A stretch of 64,000 nucleotides of DNA from Clostridium kluyveri DSM 555 (GCF_000016505.1 NC_009706.1:3162001-3226000), one strand, 5' to 3'. Counted from the stretch's first letter, positions 8,713-17,236 are shown. Notes: generated from the letters alone by a model not told the origin. A program made the numbers and translations.

Positions 8713-9612
8713 TTAACTATCTTTTATTATATCTTCAACATTTTCTTTTTCTTCATCATAGAATTCCAGATAAGAATGTAATTGCCCATTCTTCTTCCAG
8801 GCCAATATCCCATCCAAATTCACATTTTGCGCCGCATGAAAAATTGATTTGTCTATATCTTTAAAATTAACTTTCATTTTTTCTATCATATCTTTAACCT
8901 CATATCGTTTACTGCTGGTTTTTCCAGCGGCAACTATACATCCGCAATTTAGAGGGGATATCCCCGCATTTTTCATAAAGGCTTTAACATTGCTTTCCTC
9001 CACAAAATAAAGGGGTCTTATAAGCTCTATATTCTTAAAATTTTTAGATTTCAACTTTGGCAGCATAGTTTTAAAGCTCCCCCCATAAAACAAATTTAAA
9101 AGAGTTGTTTCTATTACATCATTGAAGTGGTGGCCCAGTGCAAGTTTGCTGCACCCAAGCTGCTGTGCCTTGGAATACAATGCTCCCCTTCTCATCTTGG
9201 CACAAATATAGCAGGGATAATCCTTTGCAATATTGTCTACCACATTAAAGATATGAGATTCAAAAACATGTAGAGGAATATTTAAATAATTGCAGTTTTC
9301 TATTAAAAGATTTCTATTGCTTTCATGATAGCCTGGATCCATTGCAATAAATTCTATATGAAAATTTACCTTCCAGTGCCTTTTAAGTTCCTGAAATAGC
9401 TTAGCCATGAGCATGCTGTCTTTACCGCCGGACACCGCTACCCCAACTCTGTCTCCCTCTTCTACCAGATTAAATTCACTAATAGCCCTTACAAATTTTG
9501 ACCATATGCGTTTTCTATATCTTTTTGTAATACTGTGTTCTATTTCTTTTAATGGTTTTCTCTCATGAAAAGAAGTCTGTATTTTATATCCTGTTCCTTT
9601 TATTTCATCCAT
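8713..9612 (-). CDS. ttcA: TtcA-family tRNA 2-thiolation protein (PP-loop ATPase)
   Basis: The 299-residue product carries an N-type PP-loop SGGKDS at residues 61-66 (GVAVSGGKDSMLMAKLF), followed by the TtcA/TilS-like HHFNDVIETTLLNLFYGG block and two Cys positions typical of the Fe-S TtcA group (PCYICAKMRRGALY and LNCGCIVAAG). TtcA enzymes adenylate and thiolate C32 of tRNA in the cytoplasm; several clostridial relatives of unknown substrate share this fold, so the exact target is uncertain. The gene stands alone, facing the spore pair, with an 80-bp gap to the upstream histidine kinase. The start is ATG 9612; only a weak GAACGGAGTG-like site precedes it. Confidence 0.75.
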   Translation of the reverse strand: MDEIKGTGYKIQTSFHERKPLKEIEHSITKRYRKRIWSKFVRAISEFNLVEEGDRVGVAVSGGKDSMLMAKLFQELKRHWKVNFHIEFIAMDPGYHESNRNLLIENCNYLNIPLHVFESHIFNVVDNIAKDYPCYICAKMRRGALYSKAQQLGCSKLALGHHFNDVIETTLLNLFYGGSFKTMLPKLKSKNFKNIELIRPLYFVEESNVKAFMKNAGISPLNCGCIVAAGKTSSKRYEVKDMIEKMKVNFKDIDKSIFHAAQNVNLDGILAWKKNGQLHSYLEFYDEEKENVEDIIKDS

Positions 9613-9691
9613 GCTATCACTCCGTTCTTTACCAGAACATTATAGCATTTATAATCGGTAATTTAAATCTGTTTTTCCCTGTAATAATAAT

Positions 9692-10657
9692 TTAAATTTT
9701 AAAATACACATCTGCAAATTCCATATTAATCTGATCCATTTTATTTTTACAGGTGATTTCCCCACCATTTGTACAATCAATTTTGTCTGTATAATTCTCT
9801 TCTATAATTTTTACAGGAAGCCTTACGGTAAATTCACTACCCCCGCCCCTGCTACTTTTTACGCTAATTTCTCCTCCATGAAGACATACAAAGGATTTTG
9901 CCAGATAAAGACCTATACCGCTTCCTTGGTTTTCTTCCACAGTACTACCTGCTTGTCCAAATCTTTCAAATATAACCTTTAGTTTATCCTCCGGTATTCC
10001 TATTCCAGTATCTTTTACTACAATATATACATTTTCATCATCACATTGAACATTTACATATATTTTTCCTTCTGGTGGAGTAAATTTTACTGCATTAGAT
10101 AGTAAATTCAAAATTATTCTCTCCATTTTATCTGAGTCTACAGCCATTATCTTTTCTTCCACGTTTGTATCAAAAATCAATTCTATACCTTTACTTTCTA
10201 CATAAGGTACCAATGATAACGCAATATCTTCAACTATACTCACAACATTTTCATTGTGACAGTTTAATCTTATAAACCCGGAATCCAGTTTGCTTATATC
10301 CAATAAATTGTTTATAAGCTTCATCAGCCTGTAACAGTTTTCCTTCATTATCTTAAGATACTCATCTCGCTTATTAATACATTTCTGGTCTTCACAGCTT
10401 TTACACGCAGCCAGCACCTGTATCGCAGCAAAAATAACATTTAAGGGTGTCTTTAACTCATGGGATATGTCAGATATAAATTCTGTAATATTTTTATTAA
10501 GTTTTTGACTTTCATTTAGAAGTTCAGTATTTCTTTCCACATCACTTTTAAGTTTTTGAACCTGTTTCTCTAAGGTCATGCCGCAAAAAACACTTGTTCT
10601 TGAGGAATCCTCCAATAATTTTTCATTGATTCTACCTTGCTCACTAAAACTATTCAT
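9692..10657 (-). CDS. Soluble orphan sensor histidine kinase
   Basis: The product is 321 residues with no membrane segment and only about 60 residues ahead of the phosphoacceptor helix, probably a coiled coil (LEKQVQKLKSDVERNTELLN). The H-box is FISDISHELKTPLNVIF (His66). The ATPase domain shows the N-box NLLSNAVKFTPPEG, G1 DTGIGIPEDKL, F-box IFERFG and G2 GSGIGLYLAKSF. It closely resembles the C-terminal half of the larger kinase at 13628-15481, including an unusual shared tail (QINMEFADVYF against KIDIEFSDIYS). No response regulator is adjacent. It is divergent to the agr-like block and may share its control region. Orphan kinases of this sort phosphorylate Spo0A in some clostridia; that target here is inference. 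Confidence 0.85.
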   Translation of the reverse strand: MNSFSEQGRINEKLLEDSSRTSVFCGMTLEKQVQKLKSDVERNTELLNESQKLNKNITEFISDISHELKTPLNVIFAAIQVLAACKSCEDQKCINKRDEYLKIMKENCYRLMKLINNLLDISKLDSGFIRLNCHNENVVSIVEDIALSLVPYVESKGIELIFDTNVEEKIMAVDSDKMERIILNLLSNAVKFTPPEGKIYVNVQCDDENVYIVVKDTGIGIPEDKLKVIFERFGQAGSTVEENQGSGIGLYLAKSFVCLHGGEISVKSSRGGGSEFTVRLPVKIIEENYTDKIDCTNGGEITCKNKMDQINMEFADVYFKI

Positions 10658-11158
10658 ATTTTCACACCCATTTCCGTATCAATAATTATGTTTTTATAAT
10701 TATATTAATAGTTATGCTATTATAGAACTTTTTGTAAGAACTATATTAACCCGACAACTAAATATAAGTAATTAGGCAATAATTAAACTGAATTTAATCT
10801 TTTAGAAAACACTTTTAAAATCACTATTCCAGAACAATACAATAAAACTTTACATCCACTGATAATTATACCATTTATACAATTAAAAATAAATATTTCA
10901 AAAGAATATTTTTCATTTTTTAAATGTTATGTATAAAATTAACATGAAATAAAAAGGTCATTATTCTCTATATAGATATAATTATGAAAATTCAAAAACT
11001 GCATTATTCAATTAAATACTTTTAGAATTTTAAGAAGGATTTTTTTTTTTTTGTAGAATCTATATATAACATAAGATGAAATAAATGTAGAATTTGTAGA
11101 AAATTATAGATTAATATTGCAATACTTTAATATTCGTAGAGGAAAGGACATATAAATT
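10658..11158. promoter_or_regulatory. 500-bp divergent control region of the agr-like locus
   Basis: There is no credible ORF. The region separates the minus-strand kinase from the plus-strand membrane-protein operon, so promoters for both must lie here. It is very AT-rich. It holds a 13-T run at 11040-11052, three TGTAGAA copies (11052-11058, 11086-11092, 11095-11101) and the element repeated before the third membrane protein. No known riboswitch fold was recognised. Confidence 0.45.
11026..11078 (+). promoter_or_regulatory. Upstream element copy 1 (AAGAAGGA-T-tract-TGTAGAAT)
   Basis: The order is ATTTTAAGAAGGA, a T-tract, TGTAGAAT and then an AT-rich ATAACATAAGA. The same order recurs at 12189-12242 before the third paralogue. 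It could be a promoter with an operator, but box spacing does not fit a standard sigma-A site. Confidence 0.5.
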
Positions 11159-11617
11159 ATGCTTAAACTTCACTGGATAGAAATTTTTTTAAGAAATATT
11201 CCTGAAACTTTTTTAATAACTTGGGGTATATGTGTAGTAAGTAAAACATATTTTAATTTAAAAAAATATATTATATCAACTGTTGGACTGAGCTTATGTA
11301 TTTTTTTTATAAGAAGGCTTCCCATATATTGGGGTATTCATACATTCATCTCTATAATTTTAATAATAAGTATTATGTTTATCCAGGGTATTCCCCTAAT
11401 CACTTCTTCGTATGGAACACTGCTTATGTTTCTTACCCTCAGTTTAAGTGAAGTTCTGAATATTTTAATGCTAATTGTATTTAATATTGAAATAAATTTG
11501 GTATATATGGATTCCATCACGGACTCCATCAGAAAATGTCTGCTTGGAATTCCCTCTCTTATTATAATGTTTTTATTTATTACATTAATTGACTATTTTA
11601 AAAATCAGCATAATTAA
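11159..11617 (+). CDS. Five-helix membrane protein, agr-linked paralogue 1
   Basis: The 152-residue protein is almost wholly hydrophobic, with about five predicted membrane segments (residues 10-29, 34-52, 59-79, 84-110, 130-148). It shares with the next two products the motifs LHWIEIFLRNIPETFL, IRRLPIYWGIHT, IPLITSSYGTLLM, LSLSEVLNI and KCLLGIPSLI. There is no kinase, transporter or protease motif. The pattern (LRxIPExFL, then RxLPxxxGxHT) recalls to me the first half of AgrC-type sensor domains of clostridial kinases; that is a recollection, not a search result. The site GAAAGGA precedes ATG 11159. It heads a run leading into agrB and agrD, so a role in peptide sensing, export or immunity is likely but unproven. 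Confidence 0.8.
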   Translation: MLKLHWIEIFLRNIPETFLITWGICVVSKTYFNLKKYIISTVGLSLCIFFIRRLPIYWGIHTFISIILIISIMFIQGIPLITSSYGTLLMFLTLSLSEVLNILMLIVFNIEINLVYMDSITDSIRKCLLGIPSLIIMFLFITLIDYFKNQHN

Positions 11618-11676
11618 TAATTTTAATTAAAATAAATAATAGTCTTAAAAATATATGATGAAAGGACGCAATAATT

Positions 11677-12150
11677 ATGTTCAAACTTCACTGGATAGAG
11701 ATTCTCCTCAGGGGCATTCCTGAGAGTTTTTTAATGTTAGCAGGAGTATGTGTAATAGCTAAAAAATCTTTACCTATAAAAAATTATATTATCTCAAGTA
11801 TCTCGCTGAGCCTTTGCATTTTTTTTATAAGAAGACTTCCTGTTTACTGGGGTATTCATACATTAATTGTCATTGTTCTAACAATAAGTCTTCTAGTTAT
11901 TCAAGGCATGCCCTTGATTTCTTCCTCATATGGCACATTGTGTATGCTTTTAATACTTAGTGGAAGTGAGGTTCTAAATATATTAATACTAAATATTTTT
12001 CATATCAAAACGACTTTATTATATGTGGATTCTATCGGTGCTTCTATTAAAAAATGTTTACTGGGAATGCCATCTCTTATTATGGTATTTTTATTTATAC
12101 TGGTAATTTATCATTTTAAAAACAAACATATTAATTTATCAAAAATTTGA
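11677..12150 (+). CDS. Five-helix membrane protein, agr-linked paralogue 2
   Basis: The 157-residue product is a close paralogue of the preceding protein (LHWIEILLRGIPESFL, IRRLPVYWGIHT, PLISSSYGTLCM, GSEVLNILIL, KCLLGMPSLI). Of the three it is most like copy 1. The gap is 59 bp and a GAAAGGA site precedes ATG 11677, so the two are probably on one transcript. The C-terminus is a short basic tail (YHFKNKHINLSKI) likely on the cytoplasmic side. No catalytic motif is visible and no named family can be given. Confidence 0.8.
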   Translation: MFKLHWIEILLRGIPESFLMLAGVCVIAKKSLPIKNYIISSISLSLCIFFIRRLPVYWGIHTLIVIVLTISLLVIQGMPLISSSYGTLCMLLILSGSEVLNILILNIFHIKTTLLYVDSIGASIKKCLLGMPSLIMVFLFILVIYHFKNKHINLSKI

Positions 12151-12159
12151 TTTTCTTTT

Positions 12160-12195
12160 TAAAATATTAAAAATTTCATTTATTTTAATATTTTA
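12160..12195. terminator. AT-only hairpin between paralogues 2 and 3
   Basis: A perfect 13-bp inverted repeat (TAAAATATTAAAA and its complement) with a 10-nt loop lies 10 bp past the stop of the second paralogue. With no GC pairs it would be a weak terminator. It overlaps the start of the second upstream element, which suggests the third paralogue, agrB and agrD can be transcribed separately. Confidence 0.45.
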
Positions 12196-12242
12196 AGAAG
12201 GAATTTTACTTTTTATGTAGAATTTTCACATATATAATAAGA
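12189..12242 (+). promoter_or_regulatory. Upstream element copy 2 (AAGAAGGA-T-rich-TGTAGAAT)
   Basis: This copy repeats ATTTTAAGAAGGA, a T-rich spacer (interrupted here by AC and A), TGTAGAAT and a TATATAATAAG tail, as in the copy at 11026. It lies 20 bp before the ATG of the third membrane paralogue. A TATAAT at 12233-12238 could be a -10 box. Confidence 0.5.
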
Positions 12243-12263
12243 AATATGGAAAGGATCTAATAT

Positions 12264-12737
12264 ATGTTAAAACTTCATTGGATAGAACTTTTTTTAAGGA
12301 GTATTCCTGAGATGTTTTTAGTCATTTGGGGAATAACTATACTAGCTAAGAAAGCTTTCAGTATAAAAAAATATATACTTTTAGGTATTATAATGGGTGT
12401 AATTGCCTTTTTTACAAGAAATCTTCCCATATATTTTGGAGTTCATACTATAATTATACTTATTTTTACTATAATTATTATGATAATTGCAGGAATACCT
12501 ATAATTACTTCCATATATAGTACACTAATTATGTCCTTAATACTTTCATTAAGTGAATTTCTAAATATATTCGTACTAAATTTTTTTAACATAGATACAA
12601 GTATCGATATTGTTAACATTAATCCTATAAAAAAATGTCTACTTGGTATTCCTTCACTGATAATTTTATTTTTAGTAATTATTATCCTTCATTATATATT
12701 AAAAAGGGGAGAAAAAATAAAAAATGTATCTGACTGA
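12264..12737 (+). CDS. Five-helix membrane protein, agr-linked paralogue 3
   Basis: The 157-residue product is the most divergent of the three paralogues (LHWIELFLRSIPEMFL, TRNLPIYFGVHT, IPIITSIYSTLIM, LSLSEFLNIFVL, KCLLGIPSLI). Conserved charged and polar points across all three are the His-Trp-x-Glu near the N-terminus, the Pro-Glu at about residues 15-16, Arg and His in the second loop, the Ser-Glu in helix 4 and the Lys-Cys before helix 5. Its end overlaps the agrB start by 14 bp, implying translational coupling and so a shared task with AgrB. The site GGAAAGGA precedes ATG 12264. Confidence 0.8.
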   Translation: MLKLHWIELFLRSIPEMFLVIWGITILAKKAFSIKKYILLGIIMGVIAFFTRNLPIYFGVHTIIILIFTIIIMIIAGIPIITSIYSTLIMSLILSLSEFLNIFVLNFFNIDTSIDIVNINPIKKCLLGIPSLIILFLVIIILHYILKRGEKIKNVSD

Positions 12738-13380
12738 AAAATTGGCAGCTTTCTTAGGTAAAAAGGCTACAATACTTTTGACTATAGACAAGGATAGAGA
12801 ACAAATTATAGTATACGGTGCAATTAACCTAATTCAGACTATATTCTCTATTTTATGGATTGTGATTGCAGGATTTATTTTAGGAGTACTTTATGAAGCA
12901 CTTATATTTTCCACTACAGCAAGTATTTTAAGAAAATATTCTGGAGGTGTACATGCTTCTTCTCCCAATAGATGTATTATAATAGGCACTGTTTTATCCT
13001 CTGCTGTAGGGCTTGTAATTGATAAATTTTCCTATGATATTTCTCTTACGAACACTATAGCTATGGGTATATTTTTCATAACAGCTTCATTTATAATAGT
13101 TATTCTAAAAGCTCCTGTAGACAGCATTAAAAAACCCATTACAAATACAAACATGAAAAAAAAGTTCAAAAAAAATTCTATTATTACATTAATAGTATTT
13201 TCTATAGTTATAGTAATTTTATCTACACTTTATGAAACAACCCTTAAACCTTATTACTTGAAAATTATACACAGCATTATTTTGGGTATTTTATGGCAGT
13301 CTATTACTCTGACAAAGATGGGCACAACAATCTTTGAAAAGGTTGATTTTATTTTAAAATCTACAACTGAAAGGAGTTAA
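12724..13380 (+). CDS. agrB: AgrB-type autoinducer-processing membrane protease
   Basis: The 218-residue product belongs to the accessory gene regulator B family (PF04647). The catalytic pair falls in KYSGGVHASSPNRC: His77 and Cys84, the same numbers as in Staphylococcus aureus AgrB. Four to six membrane segments follow. AgrB cuts the C-terminal tail from the AgrD precursor and closes the thiolactone ring at the membrane. The gene overlaps the third membrane paralogue by 14 bp and precedes agrD by 5 bp, and its start has GGGGAG upstream. The family assignment is firm; what differs from a classical agr operon is that agrC and agrA do not follow. Confidence 0.95.
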   Translation: MYLTEKLAAFLGKKATILLTIDKDREQIIVYGAINLIQTIFSILWIVIAGFILGVLYEALIFSTTASILRKYSGGVHASSPNRCIIIGTVLSSAVGLVIDKFSYDISLTNTIAMGIFFITASFIIVILKAPVDSIKKPITNTNMKKKFKKNSIITLIVFSIVIVILSTLYETTLKPYYLKIIHSIILGILWQSITLTKMGTTIFEKVDFILKSTTERS

Positions 13381-13385
13381 TATCA

Positions 13386-13520
13386 ATGAAAAGTAAAATT
13401 ATAAGAATATTTTTATCCTTGTGTGTATTAATGTGTACACTAATGGCTTTTACAGTCTCTGCTTCAGCATGTTTTTGGAGTTTTTATCAACCAGAAGAAC
13501 CCGAGTGCTTGAGAAAATAA
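13386..13520 (+). CDS. agrD: AgrD-type cyclic thiolactone autoinducer precursor
   Basis: This is a 44-residue ORF too short for routine calling. It has an amphipathic or hydrophobic leader (KSKIIRIFLSLCVLMCTLM, then AFTVSASA), a core starting at Cys29 (ACFWSFYQ) and an acidic tail PEEPECLRK. That is the layout of clostridial AgrD peptides: leader, Cys plus bulky residues, then a PxxP-containing recognition tail. By analogy with other clostridial AIPs, the mature signal is probably a ring of Cys29 plus about four residues (CFWSF), perhaps with one or more leader residues; the exact ends cannot be read. GAAAGGAG precedes ATG 13386, 5 bp after agrB. A hairpin follows 20 bp past its stop. Confidence 0.88.
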   Translation: MKSKIIRIFLSLCVLMCTLMAFTVSASACFWSFYQPEEPECLRK

Positions 13521-13539
13521 AAAATCTAAGCACACTTTT

Positions 13540-13580
13540 AAGTAAAAATTACTGATTTATGAAATTGGTAATTTTTACTT
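13540..13580 (+). terminator. Hairpin after agrD
   Basis: A perfect 13-bp inverted repeat (AAGTAAAAATTAC and its complement, 15-nt loop) ends in a T-rich arm. It separates agrD from the following kinase and is likely an intrinsic terminator with possible read-through. Confidence 0.7.
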
Positions 13581-13627
13581 TTCAGAAACCGATATAAATA
13601 TAATTTATGTGATAGGAGGACTTATCT

Positions 13628-15481
13628 ATGAAGCCTGTTACAAAAGATATGTCTGTTATGTTATCCATGATAAAAATAGCCATAATAATATTTATTGCAG
13701 TTATTATATACATCAATTTGCCCAATTATTGGATATATTTATATATAAAAGAAAATATTAATTTCAGTTTATACACTACAGCTTTTCTATCAGGTATTCT
13801 GGCGCTAATTTGCATAATGTGGCTTATAATTAACACTAAAATAGAACGCTCCTCAAATGTGTTCAGAAAATCCTGGCTCATAGAGACAATACTTTTTACA
13901 TTATTGATTTCTCTGCCCATATACATGTCTAATTCTTACGAAAATGAATATAAATACCTGTTTTTACTTTTAATAATAGCTTCAGTAATACAATATGGCT
14001 CCCGATATGGAATTATAACTGCTTTTTTTTCTTCCTTTTTTATACTGGGGGTGGATTTATTATATGCTCCCACTATAAATGATATAAATGTATACTTTCA
14101 AAAGGATTTGATACTGGTTGGAATATTCATATTTATATCCTGGATACTGGGTTACTACATGGATATAGAAGCCGAAAATAATAGAAATAAGGACAATAAA
14201 TTGGACTTGTTAAACTGCAAATTGAAAGAACAGAATATAAAAAGAAAAAATATTGAATTTTCACTGTTTAAAAATGAAATGTGTTTTCATATGCTGTTTG
14301 AGGACTCCGTAAACTCCATTATAGTTCATGACAATGGAAGAATAATCTATGCAAATCAAAGTGCTTCCAGACTTCTAGGATGTGAAGACCCTTTAAAATT
14401 AAATGATAAGTCATTATATGATCACTATAGAGATGAAGATATTTCCTCCATCAGAAAAAAATATATAAATATCATAGATGAAAAACTATCTAAAATTGTA
14501 AATGAAGAAAATATACTGAACTGTAAAGGTAATACTATTTCTGTGAAAAATACTTCTTCATTTTTTATTTATGATGGCAAACCTGTTATACTGACTTTTC
14601 TGCTGGACTTAACCTCTCAAAAACAAATGGAAAGCTTAAAAAATACTGCTGAGAAAAATTTAAAATTATTAAATGAAACTAAAGAGTTCAACACTCTTAT
14701 AATGGACTTTTTCATAAATATGTCCCATGAATTCAAAACGCCTATTAATGTTATATTTGTGGCTATTCAAACTATGGATATATATTTAAATAAATATGAC
14801 AGTGAGGATATGAAAAAATGTAAATCTTATTTAAAAACCATGAAACAAAATTGTCTAAGACTTATAAGGTTAATAAATAATATAACAGATATAACCAGGG
14901 TAGACTCTGGATTCATTAGCCTTAATAAAAAAAACATGGACATAGTAAGTGTGGTAGAAGATATCACTCAATCCGTGGCTTCTCATATTGACTCTAAAAA
15001 TATAGAGTTAATATTTGATACAAATACGGAAGAAAAAATTATGGCTTTTGATCCTAACAAAATGGAACGTATAATGCTTAATCTGCTTTCCAATGCCTTT
15101 AAATATACAAATTCTCAGGGCACTATATATGTAAACGTAGAGGACAGGGGGGACACTGTACTAATTACTGTAGAAGACGATGGAGATGGAATTCCCGAAG
15201 ATAAACTTCAAGTTATATTTGAGCGTTTTGGTCAGGCCAATCGTTCCCTGTCCAGGGAACATGAGGGAAGCGGAGTAGGTTTATATCTTGTAAAATCTTT
15301 TGTAACCATGCACAATGGAAAAATAGAAGTTACCAGCGTACAGGGAAGGGGAAGTAAATTTTCCATAGAATTACCTGTGGAGATAATTGATAAAAATGAA
15401 TTCGAAAATAACACACCATTTAAAACCAGTGTGGAAAAAATAGATATAGAGTTTTCTGATATATACTCCCTTACAAAATAG
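13628..15481 (+). CDS. Membrane PAS-domain sensor histidine kinase next to agrBD
   Basis: The 617-residue product has six or seven membrane segments in residues 12-178, a PAS-like domain at about 215-335 (SVNSIIVHDNGRIIYANQSA), the H-box FFINMSHEFKTPINVIF with His367, and a full HATPase domain (NLLSNAFKYTNSQG, DDGDGIPEDKL, GSGVGLYLVKSF). It is not of the AgrC/GHKL type: the H-box and PAS place it with HPK1-like kinases. The C-terminal 250 residues are closely related to the soluble kinase at 9692-10657. It has its own AGGAGG site and follows the agrD hairpin, so it may be expressed apart from agrBD. No response regulator is adjacent. It could sense the autoinducer or membrane proteins of the locus (inference). 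Confidence 0.9.
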   Translation: MKPVTKDMSVMLSMIKIAIIIFIAVIIYINLPNYWIYLYIKENINFSLYTTAFLSGILALICIMWLIINTKIERSSNVFRKSWLIETILFTLLISLPIYMSNSYENEYKYLFLLLIIASVIQYGSRYGIITAFFSSFFILGVDLLYAPTINDINVYFQKDLILVGIFIFISWILGYYMDIEAENNRNKDNKLDLLNCKLKEQNIKRKNIEFSLFKNEMCFHMLFEDSVNSIIVHDNGRIIYANQSASRLLGCEDPLKLNDKSLYDHYRDEDISSIRKKYINIIDEKLSKIVNEENILNCKGNTISVKNTSSFFIYDGKPVILTFLLDLTSQKQMESLKNTAEKNLKLLNETKEFNTLIMDFFINMSHEFKTPINVIFVAIQTMDIYLNKYDSEDMKKCKSYLKTMKQNCLRLIRLINNITDITRVDSGFISLNKKNMDIVSVVEDITQSVASHIDSKNIELIFDTNTEEKIMAFDPNKMERIMLNLLSNAFKYTNSQGTIYVNVEDRGDTVLITVEDDGDGIPEDKLQVIFERFGQANRSLSREHEGSGVGLYLVKSFVTMHNGKIEVTSVQGRGSKFSIELPVEIIDKNEFENNTPFKTSVEKIDIEFSDIYSLTK

Positions 15482-15518
15482 AAGAGTTTGCAGGTTTAAT
15501 AAAAACCACAAACTCTTC
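15481..15518. terminator. Bidirectional terminator between kinase and chemoreceptor
   Basis: The stem GAAGAGTTTG pairs perfectly with CAAACTCTTC, with an inner GGTTT/AAACC stem. It begins on the last base of the kinase stop codon and lies between converging genes, with T-rich flanks on both sides. Confidence 0.88.
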
Positions 15519-15523
15519 TCTAA

Positions 15524-17236
15524 TTAAATTTTAAATTTTTGCACCATTTCATTTAACCGTTGGGCCAGCTCTGCCTGACTTTGTGCGGTCATTGATACCT
15601 GACCTACAGCTTTTGTAGTTTCATCAATACCATTTTGTATTATCTCTGTATTCTCCCATGATTTTTGTGCAGTAGAGGCCATGCTTTGTGACGCCTCACT
15701 TACCTGGCCTATGGTGGCAGCCAGCTCTCCTGACATGGATGCCAGTTCCTCTGACATTTTGCTCACAAAATCAGAATCATTATAATATTCTACGCCCATA
15801 CCTGCAAATGTCTCAAATTGTGGATTTACCTTTTCATTTATAAAGTCCAATATTTCCTCACTGCTTTTTGAAATATTTTTAAAAGCTTCCTGAACTTTTA
15901 CTATAGTATCCTGAATGCCTACAACAGCTTCTGAAGACTGTTCGGCAAGTTTTCCAACCTCCTCTGCCACTACAGCAAAGCCTTTTCCATGTTCTCCTGC
16001 CCTTGCAGCTTCTATAGCTGCATTAAGAGCCAATAGGTTTGTCTGTTCTGCTATGCTTCCTATAGTATCTGCCATTTGTCTTATATCTTCCACCACTTTA
16101 CCATCTTCAATGGCCTTTAAGGTATTTTGTTTTTTCTCTTCATATATTTTCTCTGTGTATTCCATGGCTGTTTTTCCTGTATTTTTTACATTATCTGCTC
16201 TTTCCTTGGCATGAATGGAATTATTGCTTCCCTCCATAGCCTTTTGTGACAATTCATTTACACTTGAGTCCACTTCCTCTATAGAAGCAGTTATCTGCTC
16301 AGATGCTGCACTGGTTTCCTGTATACTGTTTGCCACAGTTTTTAGTGAATTGTCTATACTCTGGGCCTTAGATGAAAGCTCCTCTGCAGTTGCAGATAAC
16401 TGCTGACTGGAACTGCTCATATTTTCAGAGTCTTCCATAATATTTTTTACTAAATCCACTATATTTTTTTGTGCCTTGTTAAGGGATAAAGCAACTTGTC
16501 CAAATTCATCTTTTCTTGTTATATTGGTGTTTGAAGAAAAATCAAAATTTGAAAATTTATCTACCAATTCTTTAATTTTTAAAATAGGTTTGTTAATATT
16601 ATTTGATGTAAGAATTCCAAGAATTATGGATAAAGCCGCACTGGCTAAAATTATTACAATCAAAAATATAAAAGAAGATTTATATTGGGCAATTCCATCG
16701 TCATAGTCTGTTCCAGCTGCCTTTACTTTTAAATCTATGTATTGATCAAGTACAGAAAACATTTTCGTTCTATAAGTTTCTGTTTGTCCAAATTGTGTTC
16801 TGCCATTTTCATAATCTCCCTGTTGTATGAACTTTATGTAATTTTCTCTGGCATTTCTCCACCCATCCAAATACTGCTGAAATTGTGTATACAACTCCTT
16901 GTCTTTATCATTTGTTATGGTAGATTTATAGTCAGATACAAGTTTTTCATCTTCTGTCTTTAACTTGCTAACATTACTAACAACATCATCCAAACTGCTT
17001 TTGTTAATTGGATCTAGAATAACAAGCATATCTGATCTGGCTTCCATTAGATTTGTCTTCAATTCCTGGAGAATGTTTGTACTTTTCAAATTTACATTAT
17101 ACATGTTGCTTAAGCTGGTATTTACTTTTCCTATTTTATTTATAGATATAATTCCCACCAAACATGTAAATAGTGTTATTACGATAAAGGACAACATTAA
17201 TTTTTTAAAAATCTTTAAATCCGAGAACCAATTCAT
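15524..17236 (-). CDS. Methyl-accepting chemotaxis protein
   Basis: The 570-residue product has a first membrane segment at about 13-33, a helical extracytoplasmic sensor of the four-helix-bundle type (about 35-185), a second membrane segment near 187-210, a HAMP domain (about 210-265) and a long signalling coiled coil. The conserved hairpin tip reads [20 protein letters not shown] followed by [20 protein letters not shown]. It would relay an unknown ligand to CheA/CheW. No other chemotaxis gene is near, so it is an orphan receptor with its own promoter. The start at ATG 17236 has AAGGAG upstream. Confidence 0.93.
   Translation of the reverse strand: MNWFSDLKIFKKLMLSFIVITLFTCLVGIISINKIGKVNTSLSNMYNVNLKSTNILQELKTNLMEARSDMLVILDPINKSSLDDVVSNVSKLKTEDEKLVSDYKSTITNDKDKELYTQFQQYLDGWRNARENYIKFIQQGDYENGRTQFGQTETYRTKMFSVLDQYIDLKVKAAGTDYDDGIAQYKSSFIFLIVIILASAALSIILGILTSNNINKPILKIKELVDKFSNFDFSSNTNITRKDEFGQVALSLNKAQKNIVDLVKNIMEDSENMSSSSQQLSATAEELSSKAQSIDNSLKTVANSIQETSAASEQITASIEEVDSSVNELSQKAMEGSNNSIHAKERADNVKNTGKTAMEYTEKIYEEKKQNTLKAIEDGKVVEDIRQMADTIGSIAEQTNLLALNAAIEAARAGEHGKGFAVVAEEVGKLAEQSSEAVVGIQDTIVKVQEAFKNISKSSEEILDFINEKVNPQFETFAGMGVEYYNDSDFVSKMSEELASMSGELAATIGQVSEASQSMASTAQKSWENTEIIQNGIDETTKAVGQVSMTAQSQAELAQRLNEMVQKFKI

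Noticed and set aside
10930-11030. Second agrD-like peptide in the divergent region
   Set aside because: The only short ATG frame found by eye there is 13 codons and has no Cys core or acidic tail.
13628-15481. Calling this kinase AgrC
   Set aside because: It has a PAS domain and an HPK1-type H-box (SHEFKTP), whereas AgrC is of the GHKL type with a different H-box; only its position links it to agr.
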